64,000 nucleotides of DNA, taken from positions 1 through 64,000 of the forward strand of contig NZ_JAMBOG010000009.1 in assembly GCF_023715525.1 (NCBI RefSeq). The letters are read 5' to 3'. Below, piece after piece: positions 53,224-60,929 of the stretch. The notes beneath the pieces were generated by a model. It had not been told where the DNA came from. It saw only the letters and a program-made list of their open reading frames with translations, and made no database searches. Position 1 is the first letter of the stretch; the number at the start of each line of letters is the position of its first letter. The translations under genes and the position numbers were made by a program. The stretch is from Kocuria rosea. Its GTDB lineage: Bacteria; Actinomycetota; Actinomycetes; Actinomycetales; Micrococcaceae.

Positions 53224-54321
53224 TCAGCGGTGGGCGAGCTGCTCGTAGAGCTCGCCGAACCGGGCGCCCACGGCGCCGCGGGAGAAGCGTTCCCGGACGG
53301 TGCCGGCAACCCGGGCCGGGTCCACGTCCCGGAACCGCTCCCACGCCCGCAGGACGGCGTCGGCGAGCTCCTGCGGGTCCCAGCTGTCGGTGAGCACCGA
53401 GTTCTCGTCGGTGCAGTAGTCGTCGAAACCGCCGCTGAGCGGCACGGCCGCCGGCCGGCCCGCGGCGAGGGACTCGGCGACGGCCGTGAAGAAGTTCTCC
53501 TGCGCGCTGGGCAGGAAGAACACGTGCGCACGGGACATCTCCTGGAACACCCGGGCCGGCGCGACGGGCCCGGTGAACTCCACGCGCTCGGCGATGCCCA
53601 GCTCCCGGGCCCGCCGCCGAGCCTGCTCCAGGAGCGGCCCGGCGCCCACCATCGTGTAGTGCACGTCCGTGCCGCGCTCGACGAGCTCGGCCACGGTCTC
53701 CAGGGCGAGCAGCGGCCGCTTGCGCTCGATGAAGGCCCCGACGCCCACGAGCCGCAGCGGCGGCGCGGCCGGGAACGGGACCACGGGGAAGGGGTTGTCC
53801 ACCACGCAGGGCACCACGTGCGTGGCCCCGGGCCGGGCGAAGCGGGCCATCTCGTCCGCCAGCTCGCGCGTCACGCCGGTCACGGCGTGGGGCAGGCGCA
53901 GGGCGTGGCGGGACCAGGCGAGCCGCTCCCACAGGGGTCCCACGCTCGCGGGGTTGACCACGCCGTTCCAGTGCTCAGTGTGCACCCAGGGGCGCCGGAG
54001 CAGGACCCAGGACGGGCCGGCGAGCAGGACCGCGGAGAACGCCATGGTGTGCAGGACGTCCGCGCCGCGCAGCCCGCGGGCGATGGTGCGGGCGACGCGG
54101 GCGTAGCTGCGCGGATCCGCCACGTCGAGCCACACCCGGGTGACGGGCACGCCCTCGTAGACCTCCTGGACGCTCTCCTGCCGGGTCCGCCCGATGACGA
54201 CGTGCACGGCCGCGACCTCGTGTCCCGCCTCCTGCAGGGACCAGCAGTGTTCCAGGACGAACGGGGTGCGGCTGGGCACGTCCCGGTCCGGGAACCAGGC
54301 GGTGACCACGAGAGAGCGCAT
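53224..54321 (-). CDS. Glycosyltransferase family 4
   Basis: A 365-residue GT-B glycosyltransferase. The N-terminal domain ends with the VTGVTRELADEM segment. The C-terminal GT4 domain has VGVGAFIERKRPLLAL, MVGAGPLLEQARR, VEFTGPVAPARVFQEM, and the ENFFTAVAESLAAGRPA motif, with the conserved Glu residues of EX7E. ATG 54321 has GGAAGG about ten bases upstream. It is divergent from the flippase gene and may add sugars to a lipid-linked glycan. Confidence 0.9.
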   Translation of the reverse strand: MRSLVVTAWFPDRDVPSRTPFVLEHCWSLQEAGHEVAAVHVVIGRTRQESVQEVYEGVPVTRVWLDVADPRSYARVARTIARGLRGADVLHTMAFSAVLLAGPSWVLLRRPWVHTEHWNGVVNPASVGPLWERLAWSRHALRLPHAVTGVTRELADEMARFARPGATHVVPCVVDNPFPVVPFPAAPPLRLVGVGAFIERKRPLLALETVAELVERGTDVHYTMVGAGPLLEQARRRARELGIAERVEFTGPVAPARVFQEMSRAHVFFLPSAQENFFTAVAESLAAGRPAAVPLSGGFDDYCTDENSVLTDSWDPQELADAVLRAWERFRDVDPARVAGTVRERFSRGAVGARFGELYEQLAHR

Positions 54322-54385
54322 AGGGGAACGACCTTCCGACGGAGTGGGGCCCGGGCGGGCTGCGCCCAACTCTAACGGGCGCGGC

Positions 54386-54391
54386 TAGACT
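54386..54391 (+). promoter_or_regulatory. -10 box for the flippase transcript
   Basis: TAGACT ends eight bases before ATG 54400, the first codon of a ten-codon leader frame. Confidence 0.5.
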
Positions 54392-54399
54392 CGTCCCCG

Positions 54400-54432
54400 A
54401 TGAACTCCCGTGCCCCCCGGGCGGCCGCATGA
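54400..54432 (+). CDS. Ten-codon leader ORF coupled to the flippase gene
   Basis: ATG 54400 is eight bases after TAGACT, fitting leaderless initiation. The frame reads MNSRAPRAAA and stops at TGA 54430-54432, which overlaps the flippase ATG (ATGA). The flippase has no Shine-Dalgarno site of its own, so its translation probably depends on ribosomes finishing this frame. Confidence 0.5.
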   Translation: MNSRAPRAAA

Positions 54433-55877
54433 CGTCCCGCCTCCGCGCCATCCTCCTCCCCCCGCCGAACCACGAGAACACCGACAACCCGCTGGGCTCG
54501 GCGTTCGCGCTGACCGTCGTGGCGGTCTTCGTGCAGGGACTGACGCGCTTCGGCTACAGCATCCTGGTGGGCCGGGTGCTGGGCAAGGAGGCGCTGGCGG
54601 ACGTCACCACCGTCATCTCCGTGGCCACCCTCCTGGTGTTGCTGTGGCCCCAGGGCAGCGGCACGGCCGCGTCCAAGTTCATCGCGATGGCACGCTCCCG
54701 CCAGGACCGGGTGGAGCAGGCGGCCGTCAGTGCGTTCACGGCCCGGAGCGCGGCCACCGCGATGGCCGGGCTCTCGGTGGTGGCCACCGTCTTCACCGCA
54801 TTCGCCCTGCACCTGCCCTGGCACTATGCCCTCTCCACCGGCCTGTTCATGATTGCCCTTGCCTCCTACACCTTCGTGCGGGGTGTGCGGACCGGCAACA
54901 ACCAGTTTGTGACCACCACCGCGTGGGACGCCATCAGCTCCTTCATCAGCCTCACCGCCCTGACGTTGGTCCTGCTGGGCGGGTGGACGCCCTGGCTGAT
55001 GGCCCCGCTGATCGTGGGATACCTCCTCTACGCCTTCTCGGCCTGGCCCCGTCGCGCCGGCACGTCACTGGACCCCGGCCTGCGAAGGGACATCCTCGTC
55101 TTCACCGCGTGGACCTCGGCGCACCTGCTGACCTCGACCGGTCTGCTGCAGCTGTCCGTGGTCATCGGCCGCACGATCGACTCCAAGGAAGCCCTCGGTC
55201 TCTACTCTGCTGCGGTGAGCCTGGCCACGCCTGCGAGCATGCTCTCGGGGTCCATGCTGACCGCCCTGTCCCCGAGCGTGTCCCGGATGTACGGAGCCGG
55301 GGACGTCGACGGTCTGCGCGCCCAGGTGGACCGGATCATGCGCATCATGGTCCTGGTGTTCCTGCCCGTCTTTGCCGTCGGCATGCTCTGGGCCGACGTG
55401 CTGCTGGCTGTCGTCTACGGCGCGTCCTTCGCCGCAGCGGAACCGCTGCTCGTCCTGCTGTTCGCCGCAGTGTCCCTCACGAGCTTCAACGCCGCCAACG
55501 CCCGGCTCAGCGGAACGGTGTCATGGGGAGTGCGCGTCCTGGCCGCCGCCAACGCTCTGGGCCTCGTCGTGGGGGTGGCCACCATCTGGGCGCTGGCTCC
55601 GACGCTCGGCGTTCTGGCCGCCGCCGTCGGCTATCTTGTCGGCACGGCCCTCGCCGCCGTGATCCCGCTGGCCGTGGTCTGGCGCTACGACCGCATGCCC
55701 TGGGCGGGAACCGCCGTGCGACTCGCCGTCGGCTACACGTTGGTTACGCTGGCACTGCTGGCAGCTCAGGGCCATGACGGGTGGTGGTTACGGGTCGCGC
55801 TCACGGCGGGGTTCCTGGCGGTGTGGGCCCTGATGGGGCGCCGGGATCTGGTGCTACTGCTGCGCCGAGGCCGCTAG
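54429..55877 (+). CDS. Polysaccharide flippase (MOP/Wzx-like)
   Basis: A 482-residue membrane protein with about 12-14 hydrophobic segments, typical of oligosaccharide flippases (SAFALTVVAVFVQGLTRFGY near the N-terminus; MLSGSMLTALSPSVSRMYGAG in the middle). It should move a lipid-linked glycan across the membrane. The TAG stop at 55875-55877 lies within the target duplication of the IS481 element, and the gene is intact. The insertion separates it from its terminator at 56967. Confidence 0.85.
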   Translation: MTSRLRAILLPPPNHENTDNPLGSAFALTVVAVFVQGLTRFGYSILVGRVLGKEALADVTTVISVATLLVLLWPQGSGTAASKFIAMARSRQDRVEQAAVSAFTARSAATAMAGLSVVATVFTAFALHLPWHYALSTGLFMIALASYTFVRGVRTGNNQFVTTTAWDAISSFISLTALTLVLLGGWTPWLMAPLIVGYLLYAFSAWPRRAGTSLDPGLRRDILVFTAWTSAHLLTSTGLLQLSVVIGRTIDSKEALGLYSAAVSLATPASMLSGSMLTALSPSVSRMYGAGDVDGLRAQVDRIMRIMVLVFLPVFAVGMLWADVLLAVVYGASFAAAEPLLVLLFAAVSLTSFNAANARLSGTVSWGVRVLAAANALGLVVGVATIWALAPTLGVLAAAVGYLVGTALAAVIPLAVVWRYDRMPWAGTAVRLAVGYTLVTLALLAAQGHDGWWLRVALTAGFLAVWALMGRRDLVLLLRRGR

Positions 55878-55878
55878 C
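55873..55878. repeat. Left target-site duplication of the IS481 element
   Basis: GCTAGC on the left is matched by GCTAGC at 56966-56971. It fits the NCTAGN six-base target known for IS481. The flippase stop codon lies inside it. Confidence 0.8.
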
Positions 55879-56965
55879 TGTACCCGGGCAGGAGGTTGGT
55901 AGCGGCAGGGTGTTGACGTGAGGAGAGCCTCCGGGTGGGGTGTGGCTTGTCGAAGGCCCACATCCACCACGGAGGCTCCCATGTCCCACGGTAATGCCCG
56001 CACCACCGTCCACGGCAGGCTCCTGATCGTGCAGCGCCACCAGGCCGGGATGCCCAAGGCCCACATCGCCGCGGCCATGGGTGTGTCCCGCAAGTGCGTG
56101 GCGACCTGGATCGCCCGCTACGAGCACGAGGGCGAGGCCGGCCTCCACGACCGGTCCTGTCGCCCGCACACCACCCCGACCCGCACCCGACCCGAGGTCG
56201 AGCAGCAGGTGCTGGCGCTGCGCCGCACCACCCGGCGGGGTCAGGACTGGCTCGGCCCCGAACTCGGGATGGCCCCCAGGACCGTGGGACGGGTCCTGCG
56301 CCGCCACCGGGTCCCGTACCTGCGGGAGCTGGACCGGCTCACCGGGGCGGTCATCCGGGCCTCGAAGGCCACCGCGGTGCGCTACGAACGCGACCGGCCC
56401 GGGGAGCTGGTGCACATGGACGCCGAAGTTGCTCGGCCGGATCCCTGACGGTGGCGGGTGGCGGGCTCACGGGCGAGCCGGCAGCCGCCTCGGGCGGGAC
56501 CGCAGCACCCGGGTGGGGTTCGACTACGTCCACTCACTGGTCGATGACTACTCCCGTCTGGCCTACTCCGAGGTCCTGGCCGATGAGAAGGGCACCACCT
56601 GTGCAGGGTTCCTGGCCCGGGCCGCGGCCTACTTCGCCGCCCATGGCATCCCCCGGATCGAGCGGGTGATGACCGACAACGCCTGGGCCTACCGCCATTC
56701 CACGGCCGTGCGCGAGGTCATCACTACCCTGGGCGCGAGGCAGGTGTTCATCCGCCCGCACTGTCCCTGGCAGAACGGGAAGGTGGAGCGGTTCAACCGC
56801 ACCCTGGCCACCGAGTGGGCCTACCGGCAGGTCTTCACCAGCAACGACGAACGCGCCGCGGCCCTTGCCCCGTGGCTCGAGCACTACAACACTGGCAGGC
56901 GTCACAGCGCACTCGGAGGCCACCCACCGATCACCCGCCTGCGACCAACCCAGTGACCGGGTACA
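55879..56965 (+). mobile_element. IS481-family insertion sequence (1087 bp, frameshifted)
   Basis: The element begins TGTACCCGG and ends with its exact inverse CCGGGTACA. It is flanked by six-base duplications GCTAGC. Inside is one DDE transposase gene interrupted by a single-base frameshift near 56425. The ends, target and protein together assign it to IS481. It was inserted recently, because the duplications are still perfect. Confidence 0.9.
55981..56956 (+). pseudogene. Frameshifted IS481 transposase
   Basis: The first part (from ATG 55981) carries helix-turn-helix motifs (MPKAHIAAAMGVSRKCVATW) and reaches HMD, the first catalytic Asp. It then runs out of frame to a stop at 56446-56448. 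In the next frame the protein continues LGRIPDGGGW, FDYVHSLVDDYSRLAY, MTDNAWAYR (second Asp) and KVERFNRTLATEW (Glu), to the stop at 56954-56956. One extra G in the GCCGAAG run near 56425 restores the frame. It is either a real inactivating change or a sequencing error. Confidence 0.85.
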
Positions 56966-56971
56966 GCTAGC
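56966..56971. repeat. Right target-site duplication of the IS481 element
   Basis: GCTAGC directly follows the right inverted repeat and matches 55873-55878. Its CTAG is also the first four bases of the terminator stem. Confidence 0.8.
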
Positions 56972-57014
56972 GGGTGTGCAGTGGCCGCCCGGTCGGCCAC
57001 TGCACACCCGCTAG
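56967..57014. terminator. Bidirectional terminator whose stem contains both stop codons
   Basis: Twenty-one-base perfect arms (56967-56987, 56994-57014) enclose a CCCGGT loop. The outermost CTAG on the right holds the TAG stop of the convergent GT2 gene, and the outermost CTAG on the left held the flippase stop before the IS inserted there. Confidence 0.85.
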
Positions 57015-58108
57015 GACATCAGCGCCGAGGCCGCCATGAACCGAAGGGACCCGTCCCGGTGGAGCAGCTTCGTGAACCGGCGCGGCACCAGCGTCGCCGG
57101 GGCGCCGAATCGACGCCGCGCCTCGGCCGCCCCGGCAACCTTCGCGACGTCCGTCTCCCCTCGGCCCAGCAGGTCCATCAGGTCCCGGTCGGCCCGGCAC
57201 ATGGCTTCCTCAGCCCCCGGCGCCTGCTCGAGGAGACCCAGGAGTGCGGCCTGGGCTGCCTGGGCGTCCTCGGCGGACCACCGACCGCTGCGGACGCGGT
57301 CCGTCACCTGACCGAAGAGGTGGATCCGCAGCACCTTCACGGCGTAACTACGCCGCAGCGCCGGTGACTGGGACCGCAACCAGGGTGAATCGCCGAACAT
57401 CAGGAAGGGCCTCAGCTCGTCGGCCAGCGGGTTGAACGTCGTGGTCACCCGGTGTTCCACGTCCTCGTGGACCATGTAGCCGGGGCGCCCCCGGGCGTAG
57501 TCGACGCGCCCTGCCTCCGCGTAGAACTGCAGGGAGAAGGACTGGTCCTCCCCCGCCACCATGCCTTCGGGGAACCTGAGGCCCAGCCGCTCGATCGCGT
57601 CGGTGCGGACCAGCCCGAAGATGCTCGTCCGGTAGGCGAGGCGGTCGGCCAGGACGTCGAGGTTCTTCGAGCGCCACGGCCGCGTAGCCGGCGTCCGGAC
57701 GTGCCCTCCCCCGCTGCGGGACAGTCGAGGAACCACGACGGCGGAGCCGTGCTCCCGGGCGATGCCGGCCCAGCGGGCGAGTGCCCCGGGGTCGAACGTG
57801 TCGTCGCTGTCCAGGAACGCCACATACTCGGCCTCGACGTGTCCCAGGGCGAAGTTGCGGGGCTCGCCGGGGGTCCTGCCGTTGTCGCGCCGCTCGAGGT
57901 AGGTGACCATGTCCCGGAACTCCGGCCGGAGCATGGGGGGCACCAGCTCCGGGTCGAGGTTGTGGCATACCACGAGGATCCGGACCCCGCCGTTAGGAGT
58001 CACCGGCAAGCCACCGTCGACCACGGAGGCGACGGCGCGGTCGAGGGGCCGGTCCGTCCGGTGCACGGGAAGGATGACGTCGATGAGGGGGCGGGGGGCG
58101 TCGGTCAT
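57011..58108 (-). CDS. Glycosyltransferase family 2
   Basis: A 365-residue GT-A glycosyltransferase. The N-terminal domain has DVILPVHRTDRPLDRAVASV, PGEPRNFALGH and the metal-binding FLDSDDTFDPGALARW. The GEDQ motif in GMVAGEDQSFSLQFY supplies the likely catalytic acid. No membrane segments. ATG 58108 follows TAGACT by seven bases with no Shine-Dalgarno site, so it is probably leaderless. The stop codon is inside the shared terminator. It belongs to the same glycan locus as the flippase and GT4. Confidence 0.88.
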   Translation of the reverse strand: MTDAPRPLIDVILPVHRTDRPLDRAVASVVDGGLPVTPNGGVRILVVCHNLDPELVPPMLRPEFRDMVTYLERRDNGRTPGEPRNFALGHVEAEYVAFLDSDDTFDPGALARWAGIAREHGSAVVVPRLSRSGGGHVRTPATRPWRSKNLDVLADRLAYRTSIFGLVRTDAIERLGLRFPEGMVAGEDQSFSLQFYAEAGRVDYARGRPGYMVHEDVEHRVTTTFNPLADELRPFLMFGDSPWLRSQSPALRRSYAVKVLRIHLFGQVTDRVRSGRWSAEDAQAAQAALLGLLEQAPGAEEAMCRADRDLMDLLGRGETDVAKVAGAAEARRRFGAPATLVPRRFTKLLHRDGSLRFMAASALMS

Positions 58109-58115
58109 GCCGCCA

Positions 58116-58121
58116 AGTCTA
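58116..58121 (-). promoter_or_regulatory. Leaderless -10 box for the GT2 gene
   Basis: TAGACT ends seven bases before ATG 58108, in the 27-base gap after recQ. Confidence 0.45.
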
Positions 58122-58135
58122 CAAGTCCGTGCAGC

Positions 58136-60322
58136 TCAGCCCTGGGCGGCGAGCACGAACGGCAGCACCGGGCCGGAGCCCGCCCGGCGCAGCGTGCGGG
58201 CGGCCACGGCGAGCGTCCAGCGGCTGTCCACGAGGTCGTCGACGAGCAGCACGGGGGCGCCGCCGAGCCGTTCGAGCTGCTCCGCCAGCTGCGGCGGGAC
58301 GCGGAAGCGGTCCCACACGGCGGCGAGCCGGTAGGCGCTGTTGCCGCCGTGGCCCCCCGCGGGGAACTCCTCGGGGACCTCCAGCTCCCCCAGGTAGGGC
58401 AGCCGGCCCACCGCGGCCATGCCCTCCGCCAGCGAGCGCACGAGCTGCGGCCGGGAGCGGGACGGCACGGAGACCACTGCCGCGGGCCGCTGCGCCCAGG
58501 TCCACTCGGCGAGCACCTGCACGCACGCGCGCCCGAGGGCGGGGTCCACAGGCTGGTCGAGCGGCGCGCCGTCCTCGTCGGTGCGGAACAGCTCGCGCAG
58601 CCGGTTGCCCCAGCCCAGGTCGGTGAGGCGGGCCAGGGCCCGGCCCTCCGAGCAGCGCTCCTCCTCCGGGATGCGGCCCTTCACGTCCACCCCGAGCCGC
58701 GGCATCCCGGTGGGCCACTGCGCCCGGGGCTCCACGACGACGCCCACGCGGGTCAGGGCCGCTCCGGCGGAGTCGGTGGCGGCTTCGTCGACCGCGGTGG
58801 GGTACCACGCCCCGGCGCAGATGTCGCACCGGCCGCACGGCTCGGCCGTGGGGTCGTCCAGCTGCCGGGCGAGGAACTGCATCCGGCACTGCGCGGTGGT
58901 CTCGTACTCGAGCATCGCGTTCTGCTCCGCGACCCGGGCGGCGCCGATCCGCCCGTAGCGCTCGGCGTCGTAGCGCCACGGCGTGCCCGTGGCCTGCCAC
59001 CCGCCCTGGACGCGCTCCACGGCGCCCTCCACGGCGAGGACCTTGAGCAGCAGCTCGAGCGGGGTGCGCCGCACGTCCACGCGGGACTCCAGCACGGCGA
59101 CCGACAGCGGCCCGCCCGCCGCGCCCAGCTCCGCGAGGACGGCGGAGGCCTTCTGCTCGGTGGGCATGGAGGCGGTGGCGAAGTACTCCCAGATCTGCCG
59201 GTCCTCGGTGCCGGGCAGCAGCAGGACGTCGGCGTTGTCGGTGGCGCGCCCGGCACGGCCGACCTGCTGGTAGTAGGCGACGGGCGAGGAGGGCGAGCCG
59301 AGATGGACCACGAAGCCGAGGTCGGGCTTGTCGAAGCCCATGCCCAGCGCGGAGGTGGCCACGAGGGCCTTGACCCGGTTCTCCTTGAGCGCGGCCTCCA
59401 GCTCCTCGCGCTCGGCCTGGTCGGTGCGGCCGGTGTAGGCGCGCACCGGGATCCCCGCGTCGGAGAGCGCCTGCGCGGTGTCCTCGGCGGCGCCGATCGT
59501 GAGGGTGTAGACGATCCCGCTGCCCGGCAGCGCGCCCAGGTGCTCCAGGAGCCAGGCGAGACGGGCGGTGGCCGAAGGAAGGCGCAGCACCCCGAGCCGC
59601 AGCGAGGCCCGGGACAGGGGCCCGCGCAGGGTGAACACCGCGTCCGTGCCGGCGCCGCCGGGGCGGACGCCCAGCTGCTCCTCGATGTCGGCGACCACCC
59701 GTTCGTTGGCGGTGGCCGTGGTGGCCAGGACGGGGACCTGCTCGGGCAGCCGGGCGATGAGGTCCCGGATGCGCCGGTAGTCGGGGCGGAAGTCGTGGCC
59801 CCAGTCGGAGATGCAGTGCGCCTCGTCGACCACGAGCAGCCCGAGCCGGGCGACGAGCTGGGGCAACTGCTGCTCGCGGAACACGGGGTTGTTGAGCCGC
59901 TCCGGGGAGACCAGCAGGACGTCGAGCTCGTCGGCCTCCAGCTGGGCGGCGATCCCGCCCCACTCGGTGGCGTTGGCGGAGTTGATGGCCGCGGCCCGTA
60001 CCCCGGCGCGCGCGGCGGCGGAGACCTGGTCCCGCATCAGGGCCAGCAGCGGGGAGACGATGAGGGTGGGCCCCCGGCCCCGTGCGCGCAGCAGCAGGGC
60101 GGAGAGGAAGTAGACCGCCGACTTGCCCCACCCGGTCCGCTGGACCACCAGGGCCCGCCGGCCGCTCCCCACCAGCGCCTCGATCGCCTCGAACTGGCCG
60201 GGGTGGAAGGCGGCGTCCGCCCGCCCGGTGAGGGCGCGGAGCAGGGACAGCGCGTCCTCGTGCAGCCGGGGGTCCTGCGGCGCGGCGGCAGGCGCGGTGT
60301 CCTGGAAGGGGGAGGTCGTCAT
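58136..60322 (-). CDS. recQ: RecQ-family DNA helicase fused to a phosphoribosyltransferase-like domain
   Basis: A 728-residue protein. The helicase core (about 30-385) has motif I QRTGWGKSAVYF, motif II VDEAHCISDWGHDFRPDYRR, motif III TATANERV and motif VI QQVGRAGR. A zinc-binding RecQ region (PCGRCDICAG) follows. The C-terminal about 120 residues carry a PRTase-like loop VLLVDDLVDSRWT in place of the usual HRDC domain. ATG 60322 opens the helicase. Such fusions occur in actinobacteria. The role of the PRTase domain is unknown. Confidence 0.9.
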   Translation of the reverse strand: MTTSPFQDTAPAAAPQDPRLHEDALSLLRALTGRADAAFHPGQFEAIEALVGSGRRALVVQRTGWGKSAVYFLSALLLRARGRGPTLIVSPLLALMRDQVSAAARAGVRAAAINSANATEWGGIAAQLEADELDVLLVSPERLNNPVFREQQLPQLVARLGLLVVDEAHCISDWGHDFRPDYRRIRDLIARLPEQVPVLATTATANERVVADIEEQLGVRPGGAGTDAVFTLRGPLSRASLRLGVLRLPSATARLAWLLEHLGALPGSGIVYTLTIGAAEDTAQALSDAGIPVRAYTGRTDQAEREELEAALKENRVKALVATSALGMGFDKPDLGFVVHLGSPSSPVAYYQQVGRAGRATDNADVLLLPGTEDRQIWEYFATASMPTEQKASAVLAELGAAGGPLSVAVLESRVDVRRTPLELLLKVLAVEGAVERVQGGWQATGTPWRYDAERYGRIGAARVAEQNAMLEYETTAQCRMQFLARQLDDPTAEPCGRCDICAGAWYPTAVDEAATDSAGAALTRVGVVVEPRAQWPTGMPRLGVDVKGRIPEEERCSEGRALARLTDLGWGNRLRELFRTDEDGAPLDQPVDPALGRACVQVLAEWTWAQRPAAVVSVPSRSRPQLVRSLAEGMAAVGRLPYLGELEVPEEFPAGGHGGNSAYRLAAVWDRFRVPPQLAEQLERLGGAPVLLVDDLVDSRWTLAVAARTLRRAGSGPVLPFVLAAQG

Positions 60323-60399
60323 GGGCCCAGTCTTCCAGGGCCCACCGACGCCGGGAGACGGAGGGCCGGCCGTGCGGTGCGGACGGGCCGGGACAGAGC

Positions 60400-60451
60400 G
60401 ATGCGCCCGCTGCCCATCCGTCGAACGGATGGCCCCCGCAGCGGGCGCATC
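60400..60451. other. Long hairpin with an internal C5 bulge
   Basis: A 14-base outer stem (60400-60413 with 60438-60451) and an 8-base inner stem (60414-60421 with 60425-60432) are separated on one side by CCCCC. It may be a terminator in front of recQ or part of the RNA region that follows. Confidence 0.5.
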
Positions 60452-60489
60452 GACCGGCCTGACGGCCGGTGGCGAGCAGAGACTCGCCT

Positions 60490-60656
60490 TGTCGGGAGTA
60501 CCGCCCCCCAGCGGTGCTCCCGGCCGGTTCACCCCCCGATGAACCGAGCCGCACCGGCATCCCCCGATGCCTGGTGCGAGCGGCTCACCGTGCGGTGAAC
60601 CGCGGTCGATCCGCCCCCCGACGGATCGGTCGGCCCGTCCCTTCCGGGTGGGCCAT
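60490..60656 (+). ncRNA. 6C-type small RNA region
   Basis: Consecutive hairpins have cytosine-rich loops: 60493-60522 with loop CCCCCA (six Cs in a row), 60525-60546 with loop CCCCCCGA, 60550-60578 with loop CCCC, and 60607-60628 with loop CCCCCCGA. C6 loops on tandem hairpins define the actinobacterial 6C RNA family. The plus strand carries the C-rich loops. Exact ends are not determined. More than two C6 hairpins are present, which may mean a longer or duplicated form. Confidence 0.6.
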
Positions 60657-60712
60657 TGCCACCATGCTTGCAGGGTTTCCGGGGCCTGTCACGGGTCCCC
60701 GCTTCGCGATCA

Positions 60713-60802
60713 CAACGGTGGACAAAAGTTCAGAAGCATGCATTTGCAGACGTCAGCCCGGGGTTCCACAACGGTCCCGACTGGCCAAAAGTCTATTTGC
60801 AG
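60713..60802. repeat. Two imperfect direct repeats
   Basis: The ordered words CAACGGT, CAAAAGT and ATTTGCAG occur at 60713, 60723, 60742 and again at 60769, 60786, 60795. The spacing between words differs between the two copies. The block is AT-richer than its surroundings and may be a promoter region or a decayed duplication. Confidence 0.5.
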
Positions 60803-60855
60803 GTGTGAACGTGGCACGAAATGGGGACAGTGCCTGACCGGCCCGTCCCCCGATG

Positions 60856-60878
60856 CGCGTACGGTGCCCCGGTACGCG
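60856..60878. terminator. Hairpin after the acyl-CoA synthetase gene
   Basis: Seven-base arms (60856-60862, 60872-60878) enclose a 9-base loop, about 50 bases past the minus-strand stop at 60930. Confidence 0.4.
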
Positions 60879-60929
60879 TTACGCAAGGTTGCGCACCGCC
60901 GGACGGCGCGGCGGGCCCGCGGAGCGGGG

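Larger units (their letters stand above)
60323..60929. other. 607-base intergenic region: 6C RNA, hairpins and repeats
   Basis: This interval contains a serial array of hairpins (60400-60656) that includes a 6C-type RNA, a pair of imperfect direct repeats (60713-60802), and a hairpin after the acyl-CoA synthetase gene (60856-60878). No protein gene is supported. Confidence 0.75.

Noticed and set aside
55981-56956. Programmed frameshift making the IS transposase from two frames
   Set aside because: IS481 transposases are normally one continuous frame, and there is no slippery A/T heptamer at 56420-56430. A one-base insertion explains it more simply.
57452-60598. A 1,048-residue plus-strand frame across the GT2 gene and recQ
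   Set aside because: It is antisense to two well-supported genes and has no domain motif or ribosome-binding site.
60400-60656. Possible CRISPR array in the hairpin cluster
   Set aside because: The stems differ in sequence from one another, there are no equal-length direct repeats with spacers, and no cas gene is nearby. The C-rich loops fit 6C RNA better.
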